Shown here piece after piece: positions 1 to 5,771 of a DNA stretch of 10,873 nucleotides (position 1 is the stretch's first letter; every line of letters starts with the position of its first letter). This stretch comes from Zetaproteobacteria bacterium. GTDB lineage: Bacteria; Pseudomonadota; Zetaproteobacteria; Mariprofundales; Mariprofundaceae. The DNA lies in assembly GCA_021545595.1 (NCBI GenBank), contig JAJRVG010000026.1, positions 1 to 10,873 of the forward strand. Direction: 5' to 3'. Both the position numbers and the translations under genes were made by a program. The notes under the pieces were generated by a model that did not search any database, had not been told where the DNA came from, and worked only from the letters and a program-made list of their open reading frames with translations.

Positions 1-135
1 CAGCAAAACAGTAGCCTGACTGGCTGTAATATCCGCACAAAAACACAAAATTATTTTTCTTAAATGGTAATCGCTTAACTTGCTGTTCTTTAACATCTTT
101 CCAGACTAAACAGATCATCCTGCTAGTCTAGAGCC

Positions 136-149
136 AGCATATTTATGCT
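136..149. repeat. 14-bp palindrome upstream of the wecA-like gene
   Basis: AGCATA-TT-TATGCT is a perfect inverted repeat with 6-bp arms. It is centred about 43 bases before the start point expected from the -10 hexamer at 174-179, a usual distance for an activator site. Palindromes of this size also arise by chance in AT-rich leaders, so a regulatory role is only a possibility. Confidence 0.3.
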
Positions 150-173
150 ATACCCCCGAAAACCTGTTCAGGC

Positions 174-179
174 TATAAT
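174..179 (+). promoter_or_regulatory. Candidate -10 hexamer for the wecA-like gene
   Basis: The hexamer is a perfect TATAAT, 30 bases before the start codon of the transferase gene. No good -35 hexamer lies 16-18 bases upstream (the sequence there is close to TACCCC), so the promoter would be weak or activator-dependent. The rest of 1-209 holds no recognisable gene. Confidence 0.4.
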
Positions 180-209
180 AGCGAGTGTCCGGGACAAGGA
201 GGCTTTCTA

Positions 210-1868
210 TTGTTTGAAGATCTTGGCCTGCTGTTTTTCACGGTTTTGATTCTATCACTGCTGTTCACGCCGCTTTCAATGCGGCTGGCTTTTCATATCG
301 GTGCAGTCGATCAGCCTGTTGACAGGAGCGTTCACTTAAAGCCAATGCCACGCCTGGGCGGCCTTGGGATGGTTCTTTCCATCCTTGTTGGCATGGCCAT
401 GTTCCTGAACTTTGAGCCTGTGATTGTAGCCTTTATGGCAGGGTTTCTGGCCATTGCCATCACTGGATTGATAGATGACATTTATCAGATTCGCGCTTCA
501 GTGAAAATGCTGGGGCAACTGATTGCCTGTCTGCTGTTTATCGAACTCAGCGGCGTGAGCCTCACCTCTTTCGGAGATCTGCTTGGCCTTGGTGATATCT
601 CTTTCTCAGGCCCGCTCTCTTATCTGATCACGCTCTTCTGTATGGTGGGTGTGATCAATGCCTTTAATCTGTCCGATGGTCTGGACGGGCTTGTGGCAGG
701 GATTGTTGTTATTGCCTGTTTCTTTCTCGGCTTTCTTGCCCTTACGGCCCATGCATGGATCGGCCTGAGCATCATCGTGGTGCTTTTTGGAGGCGTGTTG
801 GGCTTTCTGAAGTTTAACAGCTATCCCGCCAGACTGTTTATGGGTGATACGGGAAGTCTGATGCTTGGTTTTTCGATAGCCAGCATAAGCGTTATCCTGG
901 CCTCCTGTGAGTCAAAAGGGATTCAGCCAATCTCCATAGCAATCATATTAGCTCTGCCCATTATTGACACCATCTGGGTGATGACGCGGCGTATCATGCA
1001 GGGAAAGAGCCCCATGAGCCCTGACAGGACACACCTGCATCATCGCCTGCTTGCCCTGGGGTTTTCACACCCGGTGGTTGTGACCATTCTCTATGCGTGG
1101 CTGGCGATGTTTGGCGCGCTTGCTCTCTCACTCAAAGGCATGCCGGAGTATTGGCAGTTTGGCTTCGCGATCGCTCTCTCCGCAGGGCTCTACTCTCTTC
1201 TGACCCTGTGTGAGCGCAGAAACATCTGTATGGTATCGGGTGATTCAAATGGTTCGAATGATCCGAGTGATCTGAACCGGAGGCTGGCCGGTCTGCTTGG
1301 GCAGAGTATGAAGCTGTTTCCTTACATCATTGTTCTGGGGCTGCTTCTGCCATTATTGATTGCAGATTCGATTCCGATGAATCTCAGCAGACTGGCACTG
1401 GCGCTTGCAGCCTTTGTTGCACTTGCTTTTCCGTGGAGAGATTACCATGAGCATCTGAACATTGTTTATGGCCTCTTCTACCTGTGTGGCTTCACTATTT
1501 TGTATGCATGGAACATCTCCACCTACCAGGCTTTTAACCTGCATCAGTACATGTTTCTGTTTGCCGGCCTTCTGCTTGTCTGGGCGTTGTTGAAGGTTAA
1601 GTTTAAACGGCACAGTGAAGTGTTCCTCACTTCCAGTTTCGAGTTGCTGTTGATCTTTATTTCATGGTTCATCCCCTTCCTGGTTCTGCCTGCGCTTGAA
1701 GTGCCTGACTCTGTGATGCATGCGGCAAAAGCTTCGTGTCTTGTTGCCATTCCACTGCTCATTGCCATGAAGCTGGTGATTAAACGACAGCCGCAGAGGA
1801 ATAGAGATATGGCGATTGGCTTGATCCTGATGCTCTGTTTTATTGCCTTAAGAGCTTTCCAGAGCTGA
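210..1868 (+). CDS. WecA/MraY-type undecaprenyl-phosphate sugar-1-phosphate transferase with C-terminal membrane extension
   Basis: This membrane enzyme family moves a sugar-1-phosphate (GlcNAc-1-P in WecA) from a UDP-sugar onto undecaprenyl phosphate, starting O-antigen, exopolysaccharide or similar glycan synthesis. Family signatures are present in order: DQPVDRS-H-KPMPRLGG (34-51), the metal-binding D89-D90, NAFNLSDGLDGL (150-161), FMGDTGS (210-216), PIIDT (250-254) and the cytoplasmic HLHHR loop (275-279). These cover about residues 1-335, the usual size of the family. Residues 340-552 are extra: a short hydrophilic linker (SNGSNDPSD), then about six hydrophobic segments with no motif I recognise. 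The start is TTG at 210, chosen because AAGGAGG (196-202) sits 7 bases upstream and the first transmembrane segment follows at once. The stop overlaps the next start by one base, so the two genes are probably co-transcribed. The substrate sugar cannot be read from the sequence. Confidence 0.9.
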   Translation: MFEDLGLLFFTVLILSLLFTPLSMRLAFHIGAVDQPVDRSVHLKPMPRLGGLGMVLSILVGMAMFLNFEPVIVAFMAGFLAIAITGLIDDIYQIRASVKMLGQLIACLLFIELSGVSLTSFGDLLGLGDISFSGPLSYLITLFCMVGVINAFNLSDGLDGLVAGIVVIACFFLGFLALTAHAWIGLSIIVVLFGGVLGFLKFNSYPARLFMGDTGSLMLGFSIASISVILASCESKGIQPISIAIILALPIIDTIWVMTRRIMQGKSPMSPDRTHLHHRLLALGFSHPVVVTILYAWLAMFGALALSLKGMPEYWQFGFAIALSAGLYSLLTLCERRNICMVSGDSNGSNDPSDLNRRLAGLLGQSMKLFPYIIVLGLLLPLLIADSIPMNLSRLALALAAFVALAFPWRDYHEHLNIVYGLFYLCGFTILYAWNISTYQAFNLHQYMFLFAGLLLVWALLKVKFKRHSEVFLTSSFELLLIFISWFIPFLVLPALEVPDSVMHAAKASCLVAIPLLIAMKLVIKRQPQRNRDMAIGLILMLCFIALRAFQS

Positions 1869-2326
1869 TGATGGAGAGAAGCGTGCCAGTAGATGCGGCG
1901 TTGGAAGTCACTGCGCCTCATACGCCTGCAGGCACGTGTGAAACAGATGCCCGGAATCACCCCTCAGCAAAAGAGGCACAGATCTATGTTCATGGCTTGT
2001 TGCATCGATATGAAATTCCATTCAAAAAAGTAATTTTTGTACGACCAATAAGAGTGCTGGCACATGAACTTGGCGAGAGTTCACGCATTCCATACTGTAA
2101 AATCGAGCAATCCAGCAATGGAGAATGCTATGTCATTATATCTGAGGATATATTAAAAGAGGAGTGTGAAGGGTTTTTAAGCGGTTTTGGAACGTCGGCA
2201 GAGTGGAAATCAGCCATAGCATTTAATCTGCTTATTGAAATTGCACGGTATAAATATCTTCAGTTCAGTCAGAATCGCTGTGAACAGTGGGCTCTGAATG
2301 AGTTCTGTTCCGGGCGATTTGACTGA
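1868..2326 (+). CDS. Hypothetical protein, 152 aa, coupled to the wecA-like gene
   Basis: I do not recognise this protein. It starts at ATG 1868, sharing one base with the TGA of the transferase gene (TGATG), so it is probably translationally coupled. Residues 1-35 look disordered and rich in A, P and T. From about residue 37 the protein looks like a compact alpha/beta fold, with QIYVHGLLHRYEIP, hydrophobic strands (KKVIFVRPIR, ECYVIIS) and a C-terminal helix (IAFNLLIEIARYKYLQ). It has four cysteines, with no signal peptide and no membrane segment, so it is probably cytoplasmic. Many codons end in A or T and the GC content is visibly lower than in the gene before it, which could reflect transfer or weak selection. 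It may act in the same surface-glycan pathway, but only position suggests that. Confidence 0.75.
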   Translation: MMERSVPVDAALEVTAPHTPAGTCETDARNHPSAKEAQIYVHGLLHRYEIPFKKVIFVRPIRVLAHELGESSRIPYCKIEQSSNGECYVIISEDILKEECEGFLSGFGTSAEWKSAIAFNLLIEIARYKYLQFSQNRCEQWALNEFCSGRFD

Positions 2327-2389
2327 ATAAAAAGGTTTTTGAAACACTGCGTGCAATGCCCTGCTCAGGCTGTTTTGCCGGATGGCGGT

Positions 2390-3076
2390 TTACTGGATAG
2401 CAAAGAGCAGGGTTTCAATGGCATCCATATCAACCCGAACTTCTCCCCGGCCTTCTGATGGAAGAAGGATGCCCTCTTTTTTCAGGGCGCTGATGGCGCG
2501 GGAGATGGTCTCACGGCTGGTTGAGAGTTGATCAGCGATAAGCTGGTGCGTCTGTAGCTTTACGGCATAGTAGCCATCTTCGTCTTTTGCTCCGAATCGT
2601 TTGCAGTAGTCCTGAATATAGTCATAGAGGCGATGTGGCACATCCATGGTACTGATCCGTTCGAGAATCATGGATGTGCGGCGAAGGCGGGATACCACCT
2701 CAGTCAGCAGTTTAAGTGCGATCTGTGGCTGATCCAGAAGCAGGTGTTCAAAATCATTCTGGCGAATCTGAGCCAGCCTGGAGTCCTCGAGTGTGCTGAC
2801 CGTGGCAGAGCGGGGCCGCTTATCAAGCAGGGACATTTCACCGAAGATAGAACCCTCGTGCAGCAGTGAGAGAACCACTTCACGACCATCGGAGGCGTAG
2901 TAGGATATTTTGACCGAACCGCTAAGGATTACAAACAGGGCGTTACCGACTTCGCCTTCCTGAACCACAATACTTTTTTTCGGGACACTGCTGGATGAAG
3001 CCAGCGCGACGATGGCATCAAGCTCGGAATCATTAAGCTCTGAAAAGAGTGGAGCTTTTCGAAAGAGTTCGCGCAT
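2390..3076 (-). CDS. Crp/Fnr family transcriptional regulator
   Basis: A 228-residue regulator with an N-terminal cyclic-nucleotide-binding beta-roll (about 1-115), a long dimerisation helix (about 120-145) and a C-terminal winged helix (about 150-222). The phosphate-binding stretch GEMSLLDKRPRSATV (79-93) keeps the Glu and Arg-Ser pair used by E. coli CRP for cAMP. The dimer helix carries a Thr-Ser pair (134-135) that aligns with CRP T127-S128. FNR's N-terminal cysteine cluster is absent, so it is not an Fe-S oxygen sensor. The recognition helix reads TSRETISRAIS (186-196), combining CRP's Arg-Glu with FNR's E-xx-S-R. ATG 3076 is preferred to the earlier TTG at 3118: it follows the DUF190 stop by 5 bases, has AGGGG upstream, and gives the usual family length. 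The ligand is unproven. Confidence 0.9.
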   Translation of the reverse strand: MRELFRKAPLFSELNDSELDAIVALASSSSVPKKSIVVQEGEVGNALFVILSGSVKISYYASDGREVVLSLLHEGSIFGEMSLLDKRPRSATVSTLEDSRLAQIRQNDFEHLLLDQPQIALKLLTEVVSRLRRTSMILERISTMDVPHRLYDYIQDYCKRFGAKDEDGYYAVKLQTHQLIADQLSTSRETISRAISALKKEGILLPSEGRGEVRVDMDAIETLLFAIQ

Positions 3077-3081
3077 ATTTT

Positions 3082-3414
3082 CTACCCCTGATGATCTCTC
3101 AGCAGTGATACTGGCCAAATTGCCACAAGTTTACCAATCAAATGTGGCTTTAGTTGTTCGACAGCCGCATCAATACGCTCTTTTGTGTCGATTGCCTCTA
3201 CCAGCAGGGGAAGGCTGCTTGAGAGAGAGAGGAATGATGTGGAGTGAATGCCATGTTCACCCAGTCCCTCAATGCCTCTAAGGACTGATACCCCTTTCAG
3301 GCCGCACTCCTGGCAGAGTTCAAGGATTGCTTCCACGGCCGGATTGCCATCAATTCTGTCCGATTCGGACAGGTAAATACGCAGACAGGAACCCTCTTGC
3401 ATAACTTCTCCCAT
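3082..3414 (-). CDS. DUF190 family (PII-like) protein
   Basis: The protein has 110 residues, the normal size for DUF190, a small cytoplasmic alpha/beta family related in fold to PII signalling proteins and often found beside crcB-type fluoride channels. The match rests on the opening strand (CLRIYLSESDR), the helix with the motif GLKGVSVLRGIEGLG, the HSTSFLSLSSSLPLLVEAID stretch and the closing IDAAVEQLKPHL helix. No crcB gene lies in this window. The ATG at 3414 is chosen because GTGGGAG lies 6 bases upstream; the in-frame ATG at 3429 has no such site. Its stop is 5 bases before the start of the Crp/Fnr gene, so the two are almost certainly co-transcribed and probably coupled. The pairing suggests, but does not show, that the PII-like protein and the regulator share a signal. 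Confidence 0.85.
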   Translation of the reverse strand: MGEVMQEGSCLRIYLSESDRIDGNPAVEAILELCQECGLKGVSVLRGIEGLGEHGIHSTSFLSLSSSLPLLVEAIDTKERIDAAVEQLKPHLIGKLVAIWPVSLLRDHQG

Positions 3415-3435
3415 GTTGATCTCCCACATAGATTG

Positions 3436-3531
3436 TCAGACAGGGTTACGGTAACGCTGCTCAGATGAAAAATCCAGATAGTCAATGCCCCGAAGCCGCG
3501 ACAGTGTGCTAATTTCAGCATCCATACTCAT
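3436..3531 (-). CDS. Possible small ORF, 31 codons, upstream of DUF190
   Basis: ATG 3531 (or the second ATG at 3525) opens a 31-codon frame ending in TGA, 21 bases before the DUF190 start. The peptide contains RGIDYLDFSSEQRY and reads like protein rather than random translation, with ordinary codons. Against it, no purine-rich ribosome binding site precedes either ATG, an in-frame TAG lies two codons before the first ATG, and the region must also hold divergent promoters. It could be a small leader peptide, the remnant of a longer gene, or chance. I do not recognise the sequence. Confidence 0.3.
   Translation of the reverse strand: MSMDAEISTLSRLRGIDYLDFSSEQRYRNPV
3445..3455. promoter_or_regulatory. 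Palindrome between divergent genes (possible operator)
   Basis: GTTAC-G-GTAAC is a perfect 11-bp palindrome in the gap between the DUF190-crp pair and the divergent Fe-S membrane gene. It is a plausible operator but matches neither the CRP nor the FNR consensus. It also lies inside the small-ORF frame. Confidence 0.25.
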
Positions 3532-3538
3532 ATTGTTC

Positions 3539-3544
3539 TATAGT
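3539..3544 (+). promoter_or_regulatory. Candidate -10 hexamer for the Fe-S membrane gene
   Basis: TATAGT matches five of six bases of the -10 consensus. It would start transcription about 30 bases before the ATG at 3581. No convincing -35 is visible at the right distance. Confidence 0.3.
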
Positions 3545-3580
3545 CAGGTTAGTGGAGTCGAAGTGTGGCAAGGAGGCAGT

Positions 3581-4999
3581 ATGCGCTTTTCATTTAAGCC
3601 TCTGTTCAAAGAGGGAAGTTTCGATCTTCTTCGAATCAGGCCTGTTAGAGCGTTGCTTCTATGGCACGGGTTTCCTTATGTTTTTCAGGCGCTTATGCTT
3701 GCCATGTTTGTTCTCCTTATTGCCCTGGGGTGGGGTGTGTCTGCTCCCGATGGTGTCAGCGATAAACTCTACGCAAAGACAAACCTGGTTACGCTTCTGG
3801 TCTGGGGTATCTGGTGGCCCCTGATGGTCTGGCTGGCGGTGCTGCTTGGAAGAGTCTGGTGTATGGTTTGCCCGCTGGAGTTGGTGAGCAATCTAAGTGA
3901 GCGTCTTGGGCGCTGGCTGGGTATTCGGCAATTTGAACCTGGAAAATGGCTGCTCTCAGGCGGATTGATTCTCATCTTTTATTTCAGCATCCAGATGCTG
4001 ATTGCAGGAGCACACCTGCATCGGGTTCCCGGCTACACGGCCATATTTCTGATATTTCTGATCGCAACAGCTATCGTGACAGGTCTTTTTTTTAAACATC
4101 GGGCCTATTGCCGGGGGTTCTGCACCGTGGGGCTGCTACTCAATGTTTATGGTCGTGGTGGCATGTTGGCCGTGCGCCCCGAATCACGGCAGGTGTGTGA
4201 TGATTGCAGTGAAAAGTGGTGCGTGAATGCTGAGAACCGGCATAAGCTGGATGCGCGAAGTTGCCCTACACTGCTGGTACCCAAAGCTCTGGATAGCAGT
4301 AAGGACTGCCTCGTCTGTACGCAGTGTATTAAGTCATGTCAGCCAGATAATATGCAACTGCAACTGCGTACGCCCTACTACAGCCATGACACGCGGTACC
4401 CAGTGACATCATGGCCCATGCTGTTATTCATCATGCTGCTGTCAGGTTTTGTGGTGTATGAGCTATGTACGGAGTGGAGCGTAACTAAAAATATCTTTCT
4501 CTGGCCTGTGAAAATGGTGACGGCAGAGATTGGCTATCCGGCTCTGGGAGGCTGGATCAAAGGTGTCTGGACACTGATGATCTTTCCGCTGCTTCTCTGG
4601 ACATTTCTCGGCACTGTCACGCTGCTTATGAAAGGCGCACCCAGCCTGATTCAGGCCTGGCGACAGTTAGCCCTGCCGATGGTGGTTGTGATCGCCGCAG
4701 GCCATATGGCAAAAGGGATTGCCAAATTCACCTCATGGGGAGGTTTTCTGCCCGGTGCCATACATGAACCTTCAGGAGTCGAAACCATTAAAGCCCTGAC
4801 ATCCGGAGCGGACGTTGTGCCCGCTTCATTGCTGGGTATGCCTTTTGTGGCAGCGGTCAGTCTGACTCTGGTTCTCATGGCGACTCTTTTTTCAGTTCGA
4901 GAGGCAAAGCTGGTAGATGCTGATACCTACAGAGCTCAGATTCCCTCAATCCTGATGCTTGCCGGACTGTTTGGCTTTATTATTTCCGGGTGGTTTTAG
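3581..4999 (+). CDS. Integral membrane 4Fe-4S protein (NapH/NosR-C-terminus-like polyferredoxin)
   Basis: A 472-residue inner-membrane protein likely to pass electrons between the quinone pool or membrane and a redox partner. Hydrophobic segments occur at about 35-52, 68-90, 124-142, 152-171, 278-295, 329-350, 363-380, 418-436 and 456-471. Between the fourth and fifth lies a cysteine-rich cytoplasmic domain. Membrane-edge motifs CMVCP (94-98) and CRGFC (177-181) resemble the Fer4_5 family (NapH, NosR, CcoG). C206-xx-C209-x4-C214 with C228-P229 could bind one cluster. C243-xx-C246-xx-C249-xxx-C253 is a full 4Fe-4S motif. Histidines H144, H146 and H375 are possible metal or heme ligands. ATG 3581 is chosen for AAGGAGG at 3570-3576; an earlier in-frame ATG at 3485 would add a poorly supported leader. 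Its partner is unknown, as no nap, nos or cco genes adjoin. The divergent Crp/Fnr operon may control it. Confidence 0.85.
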   Translation: MRFSFKPLFKEGSFDLLRIRPVRALLLWHGFPYVFQALMLAMFVLLIALGWGVSAPDGVSDKLYAKTNLVTLLVWGIWWPLMVWLAVLLGRVWCMVCPLELVSNLSERLGRWLGIRQFEPGKWLLSGGLILIFYFSIQMLIAGAHLHRVPGYTAIFLIFLIATAIVTGLFFKHRAYCRGFCTVGLLLNVYGRGGMLAVRPESRQVCDDCSEKWCVNAENRHKLDARSCPTLLVPKALDSSKDCLVCTQCIKSCQPDNMQLQLRTPYYSHDTRYPVTSWPMLLFIMLLSGFVVYELCTEWSVTKNIFLWPVKMVTAEIGYPALGGWIKGVWTLMIFPLLLWTFLGTVTLLMKGAPSLIQAWRQLALPMVVVIAAGHMAKGIAKFTSWGGFLPGAIHEPSGVETIKALTSGADVVPASLLGMPFVAAVSLTLVLMATLFSVREAKLVDADTYRAQIPSILMLAGLFGFIISGWF

Positions 5000-5044
5000 C
5001 GGCACATTATTACGTATGTTCAATGCTGTTTGAAGTGGAAAAGA

Positions 5045-5133
5045 TGGTGCCGGGAGCGGGAGTCGAACCCGCACAGAGATTACTCTCCGAGGGATTTTAA
5101 GTCCCTTGTGTCTACCAGTTCCACCATCCCGGC
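5045..5133 (-). tRNA. leuZ: tRNA-Leu (anticodon TAA)
   Basis: On the minus strand the acceptor arms GCCGGGA and TCCCGGC pair, followed by discriminator A and an encoded CCA (5047-5045). The D arm, a long variable arm typical of a class II tRNA, and the T arm with GTTCGA are all present. The anticodon loop CTTAAAA gives TAA (5099-5097). It is the last of three minus-strand tRNAs. The symbol follows the E. coli glyW-cysT-leuZ order. Confidence 0.97.
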
Positions 5134-5151
5134 ATAGGAATCTACATGGGA

Positions 5152-5170
5152 GCATGATGCCAAGTCATGC
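5152..5170. repeat. Short inverted repeat in the Cys-Leu tRNA spacer
   Basis: GCATGA and TCATGC form perfect 6-bp arms around a 7-base loop. There is no T tract after it on the minus strand, so it is not a terminator. A role in processing the precursor is possible. Confidence 0.35.
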
Positions 5171-5205
5171 AGACAGGGCAAGAAGATATGTTGGATATTA
5201 AAAAA

Positions 5206-5280
5206 TGGAGGCAGGGGCGAGAATCGAACTCGCGAATAAAGGATTTGCAGTCCTCCGCCGTACCACTGAGCCACCCTGCC
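5206..5280 (-). tRNA. cysT: tRNA-Cys (anticodon GCA)
   Basis: On the minus strand GGCAGGG pairs with CCCTGCC, followed by discriminator T and encoded CCA (5208-5206). The D arm, a short variable region and the T arm with GTTCGATT fold normally. The anticodon loop CTGCAAA gives GCA (5248-5246). It lies 52 bases after the tRNA-Gly and 72 bases before the tRNA-Leu. Confidence 0.97.
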
Positions 5281-5301
5281 GTACTAATAAAAAGCCAGTT
5301 C

Positions 5302-5328
5302 AAAAAAAGAGGCCCGAGGGCCCCTTTT
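5302..5328 (-). terminator. Intrinsic-terminator-like hairpin inside the tRNA operon
   Basis: Read on the minus strand, AAAAGGGGCC and GGCCTCTTTT form a 10-bp stem (one G-T wobble) closed by the tetraloop CTCG. Seven consecutive T, the last four of them in the stem, end it. This is the layout of a Rho-independent terminator, 4 bases after the encoded CCA of tRNA-Gly and 21 bases before tRNA-Cys. It may attenuate transcription into the downstream tRNAs or serve as a processing landmark. The reverse orientation has only four T. Confidence 0.7.
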
Positions 5329-5332
5329 AACA

Positions 5333-5408
5333 TGGAGCGGGTAACCGGGTTCGAACCGGTGACCTCGACCTTGGCAAGGTCGCGCTCTACCAGCTGAGCT
5401 ATACCCGC
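5333..5408 (-). tRNA. glyW: tRNA-Gly (anticodon GCC)
   Basis: On the minus strand GCGGGTA pairs with TACCCGC, followed by discriminator T and encoded CCA (5335-5333). The D arm (AGCTCAGCTGGTAGAGC) and T arm (GTTCGAAC) are canonical. The anticodon loop TTGCCAA gives GCC (5375-5373). It is the first gene of the three-tRNA run and lies directly after the promoter at 5420-5447. Confidence 0.97.
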
Positions 5409-5419
5409 GAACGCGCCGA

Positions 5420-5447
5420 ATCATGCCCGTCACTGAATAGTTGTCAA
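5420..5447 (-). promoter_or_regulatory. Promoter of the Gly-Cys-Leu tRNA operon
   Basis: On the minus strand the -35 is a perfect TTGACA (5447-5442). After 16 bases comes CATGAT (5425-5420), which matches four of six bases of the -10 consensus. The discriminator that follows is GC-rich (TCGGCGCG), the type found at stringently controlled stable-RNA promoters. The predicted start lies a few bases before the mature tRNA-Gly. Confidence 0.65.
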
Positions 5448-5515
5448 GCATTTGTCAGGGGCGATTTTGGCATAATATCGACTTGCATCCCTGCCAGTTT
5501 CTGCCACGCTAGCAT

Positions 5516-5521
5516 GATAAT
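5516..5521 (+). promoter_or_regulatory. Weak candidate -10 for phoH
   Basis: GATAAT matches five of six bases of the -10 consensus and precedes the hairpin string, giving phoH a leader of roughly 240 bases. No matching -35 is found 16-18 bases upstream. This is the best candidate I see, not a firm call. Confidence 0.22.
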
Positions 5522-5756
5522 ATCTTCGGTTTGAAAGATAGTTAAATCAAGAGGCATCCTGCCTCTGATTTAAACGCCAAAGCAAAATTGCGATTTCACT
5601 TTGGCTCACCCAGGATTGCAGGAGAGCAATCTTGCACGGGCTTCCGCCCGCAGGGTGCCATACATGGATGCATGGCATGAAAACAGACGGCCAATGCCGT
5701 CAATTTTGGCAGCCCATCCATGGGCTGTATAAAAGCAGCGATAAAACCGCTGTTTT
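5521..5756. repeat. Tandem hairpin array upstream of phoH (nine inverted repeats)
   Basis: This gene-free stretch is almost entirely short inverted repeats placed end to end: 5521-5540 (TATCTT/AAGATA), 5541-5575 (AGAGGCA/TGCCTCT, extended by TTAAATC/GATTTAA past a bulge), 5576-5605 (GCCAAAG/CTTTGGC), 5614-5631 (GATTGC/GCAATC), 5637-5650 (CGGGC/GCCCG), 5656-5677 (TGCCAT/ATGGCA), 5686-5701 (GACGGC/GCCGTC), 5710-5727 (CAGCCCAT/ATGGGCTG) and 5731-5756 (AAAA-CAGCG/CGCTG-TTTT with one bulge). The stems differ in sequence, so it is neither a simple repeat nor a CRISPR array. The last stem ends 4 bases before the phoH ribosome binding site. Two blocks recur downstream of phoH. The rest of the gap (5409-5520) holds the tRNA promoter and little else. 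Confidence 0.8.
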
Positions 5757-5771
5757 CCTAAGGAGTCTGCC

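Noticed and set aside
1544..1960. Minus-strand 138-codon frame spanning the transferase end and the next gene
   Set aside because: It is antisense to two well-supported genes, with arginine- and serine-rich shadow composition.
3077..3118. Earlier TTG start for the Crp/Fnr gene
   Set aside because: It would overlap the DUF190 coding end by 37 bases and lacks support. ATG 3076 fits the family length and has AGGGG upstream.
3485..3580. Earlier ATG for the Fe-S membrane gene
   Set aside because: The added 32 residues lack family character and an upstream ribosome binding site, whereas the ATG at 3581 has AAGGAGG.
3415..3580. Fluoride riboswitch upstream of DUF190
   Set aside because: DUF190 often travels with crcB, but no crcB is present and I see no riboswitch-like pseudoknot here.
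5080..5397. Open frames on both strands across the tRNA genes
   Set aside because: They read through structured tRNA sequence and give the peptides typical of translated tRNAs.
5045..5408. Integration site of a genomic island at the tRNA genes
   Set aside because: All three tRNAs are intact with CCA ends. No integrase or partial tRNA copy is seen in the window.
5521..5756. CRISPR array or other regular repeat array
   Set aside because: The inverted repeats have different sequences and lengths, with no recurring direct repeat, no equal spacers and no cas genes.
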